Assembly (NCBI RefSeq): GCF_902827225.1
Contig: NZ_LR792632.1
Span: forward strand, 887,030-951,029
DNA length: 64,000 nucleotides
Source: Methanocaldococcus lauensis
GTDB lineage: Archaea > AGJL01 > Methanococci > Methanococcales > Methanocaldococcaceae
Direction of reading: 5' to 3'
Under the pieces are notes generated by a model, which was not told where the DNA came from, made no database searches, and was given only the letters and a program-made list of their open reading frames with translations. Positions 27,940 through 36,753 of the stretch are shown piece by piece (position 1 is the stretch's first letter; the number at the start of each line of letters is the position of its first letter). The position numbers and the translations under genes were made by a program.

Positions 27940-29265
27940 ATGAGAATTACAATTTACTGTCCAGAGGTTTATACTTATGGGGCAATGGTGGTAGGAAAAA
28001 TTTTAAAAAACAAAGGGCATAAAGTTTATTTAATTAGAAAAATGGATAAAACACTATTTTTAAAATCAGATGTAGTTATATTTAGTTTATATTCTACTTT
28101 GCACATATTGGATAAAAAAATTAGAGAAACTATTGAAATTTTAAAAAAATCTAAAAAGAATAAAATTAAAATATACATTGCTGGATGTGTTTCAGCATAT
28201 CCAGAGATTATATTAAATGAACTAAATGTAGATGGAGTTATAGTTGGAGAAGGTGAATTAACAACCCCAAAAATTATAGAGGGATATGAGGAAGGTTTAG
28301 CATACAAAAATGGAGATGAAATTGTAGTAAATTATCCAAAAGAAAGACCAGATTTAAATCATCCAATTCCTTTAATACCAAAAGACATTGGACAACAGTG
28401 GATTAGAGGGGCTAATGTTTATATAGAAACTCATAGGGGTTGTTTAGGAAATTGCACTTTTTGTCAAGTTCCAAAATTTTTTGGAAAGAAAATTAGAAGT
28501 AGAGAAGTTGAAGATGTTGTTGAAGAAGTTAAAGCTTTTAAAAAGGCAGGGGCTAAGAGAATAGCAATAAGTGGAGGAACTGGAAGTTTATATGCATTTA
28601 AAAAGTCAGTAAATAAAAATAAGTTCTTTGAGTTGTTAGAAAGAATTTCAGAAATTGTTGGGAGAAACAATTTATCAGTTCCAGATATGAGAGTAGATTA
28701 TGTTGATGATGACATCTTAGAGGCTATAAAAAATTATACTATTGGATGGGTGTTTTATGGAATAGAGAGTGGAAGTGATAAAGTATTAAGAGATATGAAA
28801 AAAGGAATTAATAGAGAAAAGGTATTAGATGCTATAAAGTTGGCAAAGGATTGTAATGTTAAGGTAGGGGGAAGTTTTATAGTAGCTTATCCAACAGAGA
28901 CAGAAAAAGATTATCTATTAACTAAAGATTTAATTGTAGATGCTGAACTTGATGATGTTTTTGTATCTATTGCAGAGCCAATTCCTACAACAGAACTATG
29001 TGATTTAGTTTTATCAACTCCAAAAGAAGAAAATTTATTATATAAGCCACATGAAGGAATTTATAAAAAACTTGGATTAAGTGAGGCAGAGGCAAGGTGT
29101 TTTGATTTATTAATACATTCTGAAATGTGGAAATCTAATCCAAAACCTTTAACTCCACAACTCTATAATATATATTTAAATGAGGCAAAGATGCAAGGAA
29201 AAGATATAAGAGATATAACTGAACTATTATTTAAGTATAAAGATATATTACTCCAAAAGAAATAA
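27940..29265 (+). CDS. B12-binding domain / radical SAM protein, MJ_0865 family
   Basis: A 441-residue protein. The N-terminal 120 residues form a cobalamin-binding-type Rossmann fold (YCPEVYTYGAMVVGKILKNKG; AGCVSAYPEI; GVIVGEGE). The radical SAM motif is RGCLGNCTFCQVPKF near residue 168, followed by SGGTG and FYGIESGSDKVLR. B12-dependent radical SAM enzymes typically methylate unactivated carbons. I assign it to the archaeal family named after MJ_0865; its substrate is not known. It lies next to hdrCB, and its start follows GGGGATTGT. Confidence 0.85.
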   Translation: MRITIYCPEVYTYGAMVVGKILKNKGHKVYLIRKMDKTLFLKSDVVIFSLYSTLHILDKKIRETIEILKKSKKNKIKIYIAGCVSAYPEIILNELNVDGVIVGEGELTTPKIIEGYEEGLAYKNGDEIVVNYPKERPDLNHPIPLIPKDIGQQWIRGANVYIETHRGCLGNCTFCQVPKFFGKKIRSREVEDVVEEVKAFKKAGAKRIAISGGTGSLYAFKKSVNKNKFFELLERISEIVGRNNLSVPDMRVDYVDDDILEAIKNYTIGWVFYGIESGSDKVLRDMKKGINREKVLDAIKLAKDCNVKVGGSFIVAYPTETEKDYLLTKDLIVDAELDDVFVSIAEPIPTTELCDLVLSTPKEENLLYKPHEGIYKKLGLSEAEARCFDLLIHSEMWKSNPKPLTPQLYNIYLNEAKMQGKDIRDITELLFKYKDILLQKK

Positions 29266-29276
29266 AAGGTGAAATA

Positions 29277-29666
29277 ATGTGTATTTTCTGCAAAATAGTA
29301 AATGGAGAAATTCCAGCAAAGATTGTTTATGAAGATGAGCATGTATTGGCGTTCTTAGATATTAATCCAAGAAATAAAGGGCACACATTAGTTGTTCCAA
29401 AAAAGCACTATGAGAGATTTGACGAGATGCCAGATGAGGAATTATGTAATTTTATAAAAGGCGTAAAAAAAACTGTAAATATTTTAAAAAAATTAGGTTT
29501 TGATGGATACAATATAGTAAATAACAATGGTAAAGTGGCTGGACAGGAAGTTAATCATGTTCATTTTCACATAATACCAAGATATGAAGGAGATGGAGAA
29601 GTTGTTAAATTTGGAGAAGTTAAAAAAATTGATTTAGATGAAGTTTTAAAAGAAATTAAGGAATAA
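29277..29666 (+). CDS. HIT family nucleotide-binding hydrolase
   Basis: A 129-residue histidine-triad protein. CIFCKIVNGEIPAKIVYEDEHVLAFLDINPRNKGHTLVVPKKHY at the N-terminus and the triad VNHVHFHIIPRYEGD near residue 97 are classical. Members hydrolyse nucleotide phosphoramidates or dinucleoside polyphosphates; the physiological substrate is not clear. It follows the B12/radical SAM gene by 11 bases, and its 3' end overlaps the convergent methylthiotransferase gene by 11 bases. Confidence 0.95.
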   Translation: MCIFCKIVNGEIPAKIVYEDEHVLAFLDINPRNKGHTLVVPKKHYERFDEMPDEELCNFIKGVKKTVNILKKLGFDGYNIVNNNGKVAGQEVNHVHFHIIPRYEGDGEVVKFGEVKKIDLDEVLKEIKE

Positions 29667-30915
29667 TTTCCCCTTTCAATCCAAATGTTTTAGCGTCAGT
29701 TATTTTTACTTTTACAAACTCTCCAATTTCTCCGCCTTCAAACTTAACTACTTTAAAGTTTTCAGTGTATCCTTTTCCTTCATCTAAAACTAATGTCTTT
29801 AATGTTTTTCCAATGTATTTTTTATTGTTCAAATAACTTAATTCTCTTCTTAATTTATCTAATATTTCACTCCTCCTTTTTCTAATCTTTGTATCTACTT
29901 GTTTCATCTTTGCCGCTTCTGTTCCTCTTCTTTGTGAATACTTTGCTCCATGAATATAATCTGGCTTTAACTCTTTTAAAACTTCTAAGGTGTTTTGAAA
30001 TTGCTCCTCTGTCTCTCCGGGAAATCCAACTATAACATCGGTTGTAAAGCAGAGATTTTTAACTTTTCTTTTAAATTCATTAACAATTTCTTTAAATTCA
30101 TCTACCGTATAACCTCTCTTCATTTTCTTTAAAATTTCATCATCTCCACTTTGAATAGGTAGATGTAAAAATTTTCCAACTTTTTCATTTTGATAAACCT
30201 CTATTACTTCATCTAAAATTGGCTGAACATTTTTAGCGTGCATCATTCCTACTCTCATTATAAACTCTCCCTCTATTTGGGTTAAATCATTTAATAAATT
30301 AACTAAGTTATCTCCAATATCTAACCCATAGCTTGCAGTATCTTGGGCAGTAATAAATAAACACTTAACACCACTTTTTATTAATTCTTCTGCTTTTTTA
30401 ACGATTTTTTCTCTTGGATAAGATATTAAATTACCTCTTGCTATTTTTACTATACAGTATGAGCAGTTTCCTATACATCCTTCACATATTGGTAGTGGAG
30501 TAATTAAAGAGGGTTTTATATAATCTAATTTTTTGTATAGTGTTTTATTAATCTCTTCCTCAACATATTTTTTTCTTTTTTTATTCTCCAAATAATATTT
30601 TAAAATTTCTCCTGCTTTATGTGCTTCTCTTGGATATATGTGTAAAAATCCTTTAACCTTATTTTTTAAAGCCTTTGGTAAGCATCCAGCAACCACTACC
30701 TCTTTTCCTAAATTTTTAATCTCATTTATTCTGTAAATCATTCTATTTTCAGTTTCTAATCTAACAACGCATGTGTTTATTATTACGATATTTGCCTCTT
30801 TTAAGTTATCAACTACTATAAAGCCACACTCTCTTAAAGAATTTTTTATAATTTCAGTGTCAGCAGTGTTTAATACGCATCCATATCCTTCCACATAAAC
30901 TTTATAATTTTTCAT
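29656..30915 (-). CDS. tRNA (t6A37) methylthiotransferase, MiaB/CDKAL1-like
   Basis: A 419-residue enzyme with three domains. UPF0004 has cysteines in VEGYGCVLN, INTCVVR and VAGCLPKA. The radical SAM domain has CEGCIGNCSYCIVKIARG near residue 148, with LHLPIQSGDDEILKKMKRGYT later. A C-terminal TRAM domain covers roughly the last 60 residues. Archaeal/eukaryal members (e-MtaB) turn t6A37 of tRNA into ms2t6A, inserting sulfur and a methyl group. The start at 30915 follows GGTGAATATT. Confidence 0.93.
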   Translation of the reverse strand: MKNYKVYVEGYGCVLNTADTEIIKNSLRECGFIVVDNLKEANIVIINTCVVRLETENRMIYRINEIKNLGKEVVVAGCLPKALKNKVKGFLHIYPREAHKAGEILKYYLENKKRKKYVEEEINKTLYKKLDYIKPSLITPLPICEGCIGNCSYCIVKIARGNLISYPREKIVKKAEELIKSGVKCLFITAQDTASYGLDIGDNLVNLLNDLTQIEGEFIMRVGMMHAKNVQPILDEVIEVYQNEKVGKFLHLPIQSGDDEILKKMKRGYTVDEFKEIVNEFKRKVKNLCFTTDVIVGFPGETEEQFQNTLEVLKELKPDYIHGAKYSQRRGTEAAKMKQVDTKIRKRRSEILDKLRRELSYLNNKKYIGKTLKTLVLDEGKGYTENFKVVKFEGGEIGEFVKVKITDAKTFGLKGEIIP

Positions 30916-31037
30916 AATATTCACCAAAAAATATTTTTATTATATAATATATTAATTTATATTAATTATTGTAGAACCCTAAGGTCAGAAATTATGTGTG
31001 CAAAATTTTTAATTCTTATATTGAAAAGGATGAAATT

Positions 31038-31781
31038 ATGAAATATCAAAAGGTAGGAGATGTTGTTATTGTTAAAAAAGAGTTAAATAAAGATGAAATT
31101 AATGAAATTATAAATAAAACCAAATGTAAAACTATTGTTCTATATACTACACAAATAACAGGAGAATTTAGAGCTCCTCATATAAAAATTTTATATGGAA
31201 GTGAAACAGAAACGATACATAAAGAATATGGCTGTCTATTTAAGTTAGATGTTTCTAAAATAATGTGGAGTCAGGGAAATATTAAAGAAAGGGTAAGAAT
31301 GGCTCATATAAGTAATGAGAATGAAACTGTCATAGATATGTTTGCTGGAATTGGATATTTTACAATTCCTTTGGCTAAATATTCAAAGCCAAAATTAGTT
31401 TATGCAATTGAAAAAAACCCTATAGCCTATCATTACTTATGCGAAAACATTAAATTAAATAAGTTAAATAATGTTACTCCAATTTTATCTGACAATAGAG
31501 AAGTTAAATTAAAAGATGTTGCTGACAGAGTAATTATGGGCTATGTTCATAAAACTCATAAATTTTTAGATAAAGCATTTGAATTTTTGAAAGATAGAGG
31601 GGTTATACATTATCACGAAACTGTTGCAGAAAAAATTATGTTTGAGAGACCTATTGAGAGATTAAAATTTTATTCTAAAAAAAATAATTATAAACTCCTT
31701 AATTATAAAATAGTAAAAATTAAAAAATATGCTCCTGGTGTATGGCATATAGTTGTAGATGCTGAATTTAAAAAATTATAA
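31038..31781 (+). CDS. taw2: Wybutosine-pathway aminocarboxypropyltransferase Taw2 (TYW2-like)
   Basis: A 247-residue Trm5/TYW2-type SAM-binding protein. GEFRAPHIKILYG and GCLFKLDVSKIMWSQGNIKERVRM are followed by the SAM motif DMFAGIGYFTIPLAKY near residue 105 and AIEKNP. The Trm5 catalytic NLP-type motif is absent; RVIMGYVHKTHKFLDKA stands in its place, fitting the Taw2 enzymes that transfer the aminocarboxypropyl group of SAM to imG-14 at tRNA-Phe position 37. It lacks the N-terminal D1 domain found in Trm5b. The start at 31038 follows GGATGAAATT. Confidence 0.85.
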   Translation: MKYQKVGDVVIVKKELNKDEINEIINKTKCKTIVLYTTQITGEFRAPHIKILYGSETETIHKEYGCLFKLDVSKIMWSQGNIKERVRMAHISNENETVIDMFAGIGYFTIPLAKYSKPKLVYAIEKNPIAYHYLCENIKLNKLNNVTPILSDNREVKLKDVADRVIMGYVHKTHKFLDKAFEFLKDRGVIHYHETVAEKIMFERPIERLKFYSKKNNYKLLNYKIVKIKKYAPGVWHIVVDAEFKKL

Positions 31782-31801
31782 AAAGATAGAGAGGAGAAAA
31801 A

Positions 31802-32074
31802 ATGAGTAGAGTAGTTATTTCTGTAATTGGACAGGACAGAACTGGAATTGTAGCAGGAATATCAAAAGTTTTAGCAGAGAATAATATAAATATTTTAGAT
31901 ATTAGCCAAACAATTTTAAATGACCTCTTTGCGATGATTATGCTCGTAGATATTTCAAAAGCCAAAGTAGATTTTACAACATTAAAAAAAGAACTTGAAG
32001 ATGTAGGAAAACAGTTAGGAGTTCAAGTTATAGTTCAGCATGAAGATATTTTAAAATATATGCATAGAATCTAA
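31802..32074 (+). CDS. ACT domain protein, UPF0237 family
   Basis: A 90-residue single-domain protein. VVISVIGQDRTGIVAGISKVLAENNINILDISQTI is a clear ACT fold of the UPF0237 type. ACT domains bind small ligands, usually amino acids, and regulate enzymes; nothing here shows the ligand. It is 20 bases downstream of taw2 and ends four bases into the convergent transporter gene. GAGGAGAAAA precedes the ATG. Confidence 0.9.
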   Translation: MSRVVISVIGQDRTGIVAGISKVLAENNINILDISQTILNDLFAMIMLVDISKAKVDFTTLKKELEDVGKQLGVQVIVQHEDILKYMHRI

Positions 32075-33252
32075 TTATTTAGTTGTTTTTTAATTTTTAA
32101 ATAACACAAACTACCTAAAAATAGCACTAAAATAGATGAAATCTTATACATATTAGATAATCCTACAAAATCAGCCAATACTCCAAAGATTACTGCTCCA
32201 AAAAACATACCTATGTTAAAACTCGTAGTAAATAGCCCCATTGCCTCTCCTTTTCTCTCTGGAGGAATATCTCTAATAGCCAATGACATTGCAGATGTCC
32301 CAACCATTGCCATTCCTATTGCTACAACCATTAAAGAAAATATAAGCGTAAAAAATGTTGTTGATAAAGAGATAAGATACATCCCTATAGACAAAATTAT
32401 TATTCCCAATATTATAACTACAATTCCAAACTTATCAAACAATCTGCCTATATATCTTTGTAATAATGCAGATAAAATATTTGTTGATGCAATCATAAAA
32501 CCGACTTGTGTTAAGGTTATTTTAAAGGATACTGCATATATTGCTAAATAAACTATAATACTTGCGTTTGAGATAATAGATAATGTGTTAATAATATATG
32601 ACAATAAAAATAATCTATTTTTTAAAAATTCTATGGAAAACAGTTTGTTTATATTTATCTCTACTTCTCTCTTTATTGGCAGTTCTTCCAATTTTATAAG
32701 TGCTATGATAGATGCTAATATTCCCAAAAATCCGCATATATAAAATGGTGTCTGTATTCCATACATATCTGCCAAAAAACCTCCAATAAATGGACCTATA
32801 GCAAAACCTAAATTTATTGATGCATTAAAAATTCCCATATATTCTCCTAATCTTTCCTTTGGAGCAAGGTTAGCAACATAAGAGCCAGCAATAGGAGTTA
32901 CAAAAGCAGAAAAAAATCCTGTAATACTTCTAATAATTAATAATCCTAAAACAGAACCAACAATATTATACATTAGAGTAAAAACTCCATAAAAAAATGT
33001 TCCTATAACAATGAATGGCTTTTTTCCAAAAATATCTGACAAAATTCCAACTGGTATTTGAGATATAGTTCTAAATAAAGCAAAAACTCCAAATATAATA
33101 CCTATCTCTGTATTTGTGGCTCCCAAACTTTCTGCAAATATTGACATTATAGGAGCTATTAAACCAATCCCAAGCATTGTTGTAAATGTAGTAATCCAAA
33201 TAACTGCTAAATTACTGATTTTGTTAAAATCGTCATTAATATTACCACCCAA
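32071..33252 (-). CDS. Major facilitator superfamily transporter
   Basis: A 12-helix MFS protein of about 393 residues. The loop 2-3 motif GILSDIFGKKPFIVIGTF near residue 72 and the motif-C-like GSYVANLAPKERLGEYMGIFNASINLGFAIGPFIGG near 127 resemble drug-efflux antiporters (NorA/TetA type). The substrate is not deducible. The start is unsure: TTG at 33252 overlaps the GGGTGGT ribosome site, which is instead well spaced for an ATT at 33238-33240. The ATG nearby is out of frame. Confidence 0.85.
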   Translation of the reverse strand: MGGNINDDFNKISNLAVIWITTFTTMLGIGLIAPIMSIFAESLGATNTEIGIIFGVFALFRTISQIPVGILSDIFGKKPFIVIGTFFYGVFTLMYNIVGSVLGLLIIRSITGFFSAFVTPIAGSYVANLAPKERLGEYMGIFNASINLGFAIGPFIGGFLADMYGIQTPFYICGFLGILASIIALIKLEELPIKREVEININKLFSIEFLKNRLFLLSYIINTLSIISNASIIVYLAIYAVSFKITLTQVGFMIASTNILSALLQRYIGRLFDKFGIVVIILGIIILSIGMYLISLSTTFFTLIFSLMVVAIGMAMVGTSAMSLAIRDIPPERKGEAMGLFTTSFNIGMFFGAVIFGVLADFVGLSNMYKISSILVLFLGSLCYLKIKKQLNN

Positions 33253-33306
33253 AAAATTATAAAAAAATAAAATTAAATAAAGTAGATTTAAGGATTAAAA
33301 TAACCG

Positions 33307-34974
33307 TTATTCATGGTTTTTTCTATTTTTCATAAACTTTATATATATTCCTATAATTATCACCAATATTATTGTTCCTATCAATATAGGAACTATTGTG
33401 CTTCCATTAGAACTAATAACATTAACTTTTAAAGGTTCCTGATAAATATAGACATTATTATCGCCTTCATCACTATCTCCAGCACATCGTATTTCAAGTG
33501 TTATTATGTATGGTTTTGTAGGAGCTGATTTATCAACATCTATACTTATAACACCCACTCCAGTTTGATTAGGATATAGTGTTCCTATAGTATCTGACTT
33601 TATAGGATAATCAAATGGCTGACCTGAATTTTTGATTACTGAAATTTTAACCCTTTCTGCTTTTTCTGAACCTATATTTTTTATTTTTATATAAACTTTA
33701 TTTTCTTTTCCTGCAGTTACATTTACCTCTTTTGTTAAAATTTCAAACAGTGGTTTTGATTTAACATATATATCAATATATTTAATCCCTTTATGCTTAT
33801 TATCTTGTGGGTCTAAATAACTAAATTCTATTGGCAATTGATAATGCTCTGTTTTTGCATACTTATTCACATCCACAAAGAAAGAAACCGTCTTTGACTC
33901 TCCGGGTTTTAAATTACCTATATCTTTTATATTACAGTTACTCCAACTATCTTTAAATGGATATTTTGTAATTAATTTCAATTTTACATCTTTTGCCTCT
34001 GCGTGGCCGTTGTTAGTTATAGTAGTATCAATTCTTACATAGTTATCTCCAGGCTTAATCTCTTTTGGGTCAGTAACAACATTTGATATACTTAAAATAA
34101 TATCTCCCTTTACATAAACTCCCAAACTTATTTGCTCTGCCTTTTTACTACCATCTTCATCTGTCCATGTAACGACTATAGGAATTTGATAAACTCCTTC
34201 AACAAGATTAGGAGATACGTGGAACTTTACATTTATAGTTTTTTTACTATCTGGCTTTAAAGCTCCGAGGTAAAACTTTGTTATATCTACCGGAGAGATT
34301 GGAAGATCAGTTAAAGAAATAACTGTTGGATAAATAATATTTTTTTGTTCTTCTGTAGTAATCCCTCCAGGATATTCAACTGTTTTTATTTCTGATCCAA
34401 CTGGTGTAGGATTTAATTTATAACCTATATATACATTGACCTCTTTTGCTGTACCAGTTCCAGTATTTTTTATATTTATTGGAACTACTTCTGTTTTTGC
34501 TGGGGTTAAATTTGTATTTCCACTAATTTCAAAACTTGCAGTTCCATATATGTGAATATAATATACTTTAGTAAAGTTATAATGAACAACTGTTTCCTTT
34601 CCATTGTCTTCATATACTTCATCGTAATTCACTTTAACATCTATTCTATAATCATTTGAAGGGGCATTTTCATTAACATGTAGTTTAAAGTATGCCGTAT
34701 AGGGTTCTCCAGGATTTAAACTGTTAATAATAACTTTTCCTTTAGTAGGATTAACTTGCCTTAACTCAAATGGATAGTGAGGAGTTACTTCAACAACGAT
34801 ATTTTTAACTTTATTTTCATAATTATCATTTACAATTTTAATCCACAAATCTACATCGTCTCCTGGATGTATTATCTTTGGTTGATATTCTGGTTCCTCT
34901 ATCTGTAATCCGTAAGATATGGTAGAAATTATAAGCATAGATAACAAACCAATTAATAATTTTCTAAGATTCAT
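33307..34974 (-). CDS. Secreted, membrane-anchored protein with CARDB-like repeats (COG1361 type)
   Basis: A 555-residue protein with an N-terminal signal peptide (MNLRKLLIGLLSMLIISTIS), four or five immunoglobulin-like repeats, and a C-terminal membrane anchor (VPILIGTIILVIIIGIYI) before a basic tail. The repeats share patterns such as NTGTGTAKEVNVYI, NNGHAEAKDVKLKL and NIGSEKAERVKISV. It probably stands on the outer face of the cell membrane. It starts two bases after the RND gene, so the two are very likely a functional pair, possibly as transporter plus extracytoplasmic adaptor. Confidence 0.8.
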   Translation of the reverse strand: MNLRKLLIGLLSMLIISTISYGLQIEEPEYQPKIIHPGDDVDLWIKIVNDNYENKVKNIVVEVTPHYPFELRQVNPTKGKVIINSLNPGEPYTAYFKLHVNENAPSNDYRIDVKVNYDEVYEDNGKETVVHYNFTKVYYIHIYGTASFEISGNTNLTPAKTEVVPINIKNTGTGTAKEVNVYIGYKLNPTPVGSEIKTVEYPGGITTEEQKNIIYPTVISLTDLPISPVDITKFYLGALKPDSKKTINVKFHVSPNLVEGVYQIPIVVTWTDEDGSKKAEQISLGVYVKGDIILSISNVVTDPKEIKPGDNYVRIDTTITNNGHAEAKDVKLKLITKYPFKDSWSNCNIKDIGNLKPGESKTVSFFVDVNKYAKTEHYQLPIEFSYLDPQDNKHKGIKYIDIYVKSKPLFEILTKEVNVTAGKENKVYIKIKNIGSEKAERVKISVIKNSGQPFDYPIKSDTIGTLYPNQTGVGVISIDVDKSAPTKPYIITLEIRCAGDSDEGDNNVYIYQEPLKVNVISSNGSTIVPILIGTIILVIIIGIYIKFMKNRKNHE

Positions 34975-34976
34975 AT

Positions 34977-36131
34977 TTACTCACCTTTTGATCTTATTTT
35001 TCTAATAAATGGCATTATGTAATAATCTTCAATAACAATTAAGGCAGGTAATAGGGTTAAGACAACAATCATTGAGAATGTTATACCTAAAGCACATGTT
35101 TCCCCTAAATGTTTCATCATAGGCAGTGGAGCCAACACCAATGCTAAAAAACCAACTACGGTTGTTGCAGTTGTAGCCAATACAGCAGTTCCAGTTTCAA
35201 CAACTGCTATTTCTATAGCCTTTTCAGTAGGTAATCCTTTTTTCTTCTCTTCGTTGAATCTGTGTATTAGATGAATTCCATAATCAATACCCAATCCAAG
35301 AATTAACGACCCAATACCAGCGGTAGCCATATCTAATGGAATTCCTAAGAGACCCATAGCCCCACCAGTCCAAATGACAGAGATAATGACTGGCAACAGT
35401 GGGAGTATTGAGGCAATAGGTCTCTTAAAGTATGCTATTAATATAATCAAAATTCCTAACAAACCAAATATCGTCGTAAACTCTTGACTTTCTTTCATAA
35501 GAATGCTTAATAAATCTCTCAACGCTGGAGTTCCAGTTGGTATAATTTCTACTCCTGGAGGTAAAGGTGTTTCTTCAATTCTTTCTTTAATATCCTGCAT
35601 CAATCTAACATTCTTTTTCTCATTTCCACCAACATCTGTAAAGGCATTTATTGTCATCATTGAATAGTCTGAATTAAATAATTTCTTTCTTTGATCTTCT
35701 GGAAGTTTATTTAGTAATCTTTTAACTGTATCAATATCTTGAGGTAAAACTCCTCCATTTAATTTTTCAAGAGTATCTACTGGAGAACTTACCCCAGTAA
35801 TTCCATCTACAGTTCTTAAACTTTCTTCCAACTCTTTCACAGCCCTTAAAACTCTTGGGTCCCTTATATCCACAACCTTGTCTGGATTATTTGATGGTTT
35901 TATTTTTACTGCTAAAATTACAACATCTGTTCCTCCAAATTCATCTCTAACCTCATATAATGTTTGAACTATAGGATCATCTTGAGGAAGCATTTTTTCA
36001 AAAGAAGTCTGTGTCTTTATATTTGTGGCAGAAATTCCAGCAAATATTGTAATAATTAAAATAATCAAAATCATAAGAAATGGCTTTTTTTCTGCAAAAT
36101 TTGCAAGATTTCTTAAAATATTTCTTATCAT
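34977..36131 (-). CDS. RND/MMPL-type exporter, single-repeat form
   Basis: A 384-residue membrane protein with the plan of one half of a usual RND pump: helix 1 (PFLMILIILIITIFAGISA), an extracytoplasmic domain of about 170 residues, then five helices. GIGSLILGLGIDYGIHLIHRFNEE is the conserved helix 4 region with the coupling Asp, and IAVVETGTAVLATTATTVVGFLAL is typical of MMPL/SecD-like pumps. It must dimerise or trimerise to make a full pump. It lies between the GbsR-type regulator and the CARDB-like protein in one operon. Confidence 0.87.
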   Translation of the reverse strand: MIRNILRNLANFAEKKPFLMILIILIITIFAGISATNIKTQTSFEKMLPQDDPIVQTLYEVRDEFGGTDVVILAVKIKPSNNPDKVVDIRDPRVLRAVKELEESLRTVDGITGVSSPVDTLEKLNGGVLPQDIDTVKRLLNKLPEDQRKKLFNSDYSMMTINAFTDVGGNEKKNVRLMQDIKERIEETPLPPGVEIIPTGTPALRDLLSILMKESQEFTTIFGLLGILIILIAYFKRPIASILPLLPVIISVIWTGGAMGLLGIPLDMATAGIGSLILGLGIDYGIHLIHRFNEEKKKGLPTEKAIEIAVVETGTAVLATTATTVVGFLALVLAPLPMMKHLGETCALGITFSMIVVLTLLPALIVIEDYYIMPFIRKIRSKGE

Positions 36132-36144
36132 TCTTAATCACCAT

Positions 36145-36591
36145 TTAGGATAATTCGCTATTAAGAACATCTAAAATCTTTTCTGAAACCTTCTTCATTT
36201 TTTCTATTTTGTCCAATTTTTTGCTAATAAATTCTTTATTTTCCTTGTTACTTTGAGCGATATTTTTTAAAGATTCATAAGATTCTGAGATTAGTTTATG
36301 TTTCTTTTTAGCAATGTCTTTAATTGAAGAAAAATCACCAACTGCTTCATAATAATTCTTTCTTTCTCCTTTTATCCAGACTTTTCTAATTAATCCAAGT
36401 TCTTCCAACTTTCTTAACGACATGCTTACATTTCCTTTGCTAATTTTCAACTCTTCCATAATTTCAGAGATCGTCATCGGCTTTTCGTAAAAAAATAAAA
36501 TACCATAAACTGCTCCAACAGACCTACTCAATCCGTGAATCTCAGCAATTCCAGAAAATAACTTAATAATAATTTCTTTAGCATTTTCCAT
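36145..36591 (-). CDS. GbsR/MarR-type winged-helix transcription regulator
   Basis: A 148-residue DNA-binding protein. [13 protein letters not shown] and [36 protein letters not shown] form the winged helix of the GbsR branch of MarR proteins, followed by a charged coiled-coil-like dimerisation region. It is the first gene of a three-gene operon with the RND pump and the CARDB-like protein and probably represses it. Three related 16-bp sites lie directly upstream. Confidence 0.9.
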   Translation of the reverse strand: MENAKEIIIKLFSGIAEIHGLSRSVGAVYGILFFYEKPMTISEIMEELKISKGNVSMSLRKLEELGLIRKVWIKGERKNYYEAVGDFSSIKDIAKKKHKLISESYESLKNIAQSNKENKEFISKKLDKIEKMKKVSEKILDVLNSELS

Positions 36592-36609
36592 AACAATCCC
36601 ATCCCTTAG

Positions 36610-36661
36610 TTCAATATATTCAAAATGTTTAATATATTCAAAAAATTTTGAACGAATTGAA
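36610..36661 (-). promoter_or_regulatory. Operator array of the GbsR-type regulator (three 16-bp sites)
   Basis: TTCAATATATTCAAAA (36610-36625) and TTTAATATATTCAAAA (36628-36643) are direct repeats at 18-base spacing. TTTTGAACGAATTGAA (36646-36661) is an inverted copy. They lie between the TATA box and the start codon of the regulator gene. Autorepression is inferred. Confidence 0.6.
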
Positions 36662-36680
36662 CAAAGTGTAATTAATTATC

Positions 36681-36697
36681 AGCTTATATTTAAATAT
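36681..36697 (-). promoter_or_regulatory. TATA box of the regulator/RND operon
   Basis: On the minus strand the sequence reads AATATTTAAATATAAGCT, a plausible TATA element. Initiation would fall near 36655-36665, so the operator sites overlap the start point and leader. Confidence 0.45.
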
Positions 36698-36753
36698 TAC
36701 TTAAAAGTGTAAAATTGTGTCACAAACTTAAAAAATTTTAAATATTATAAATA

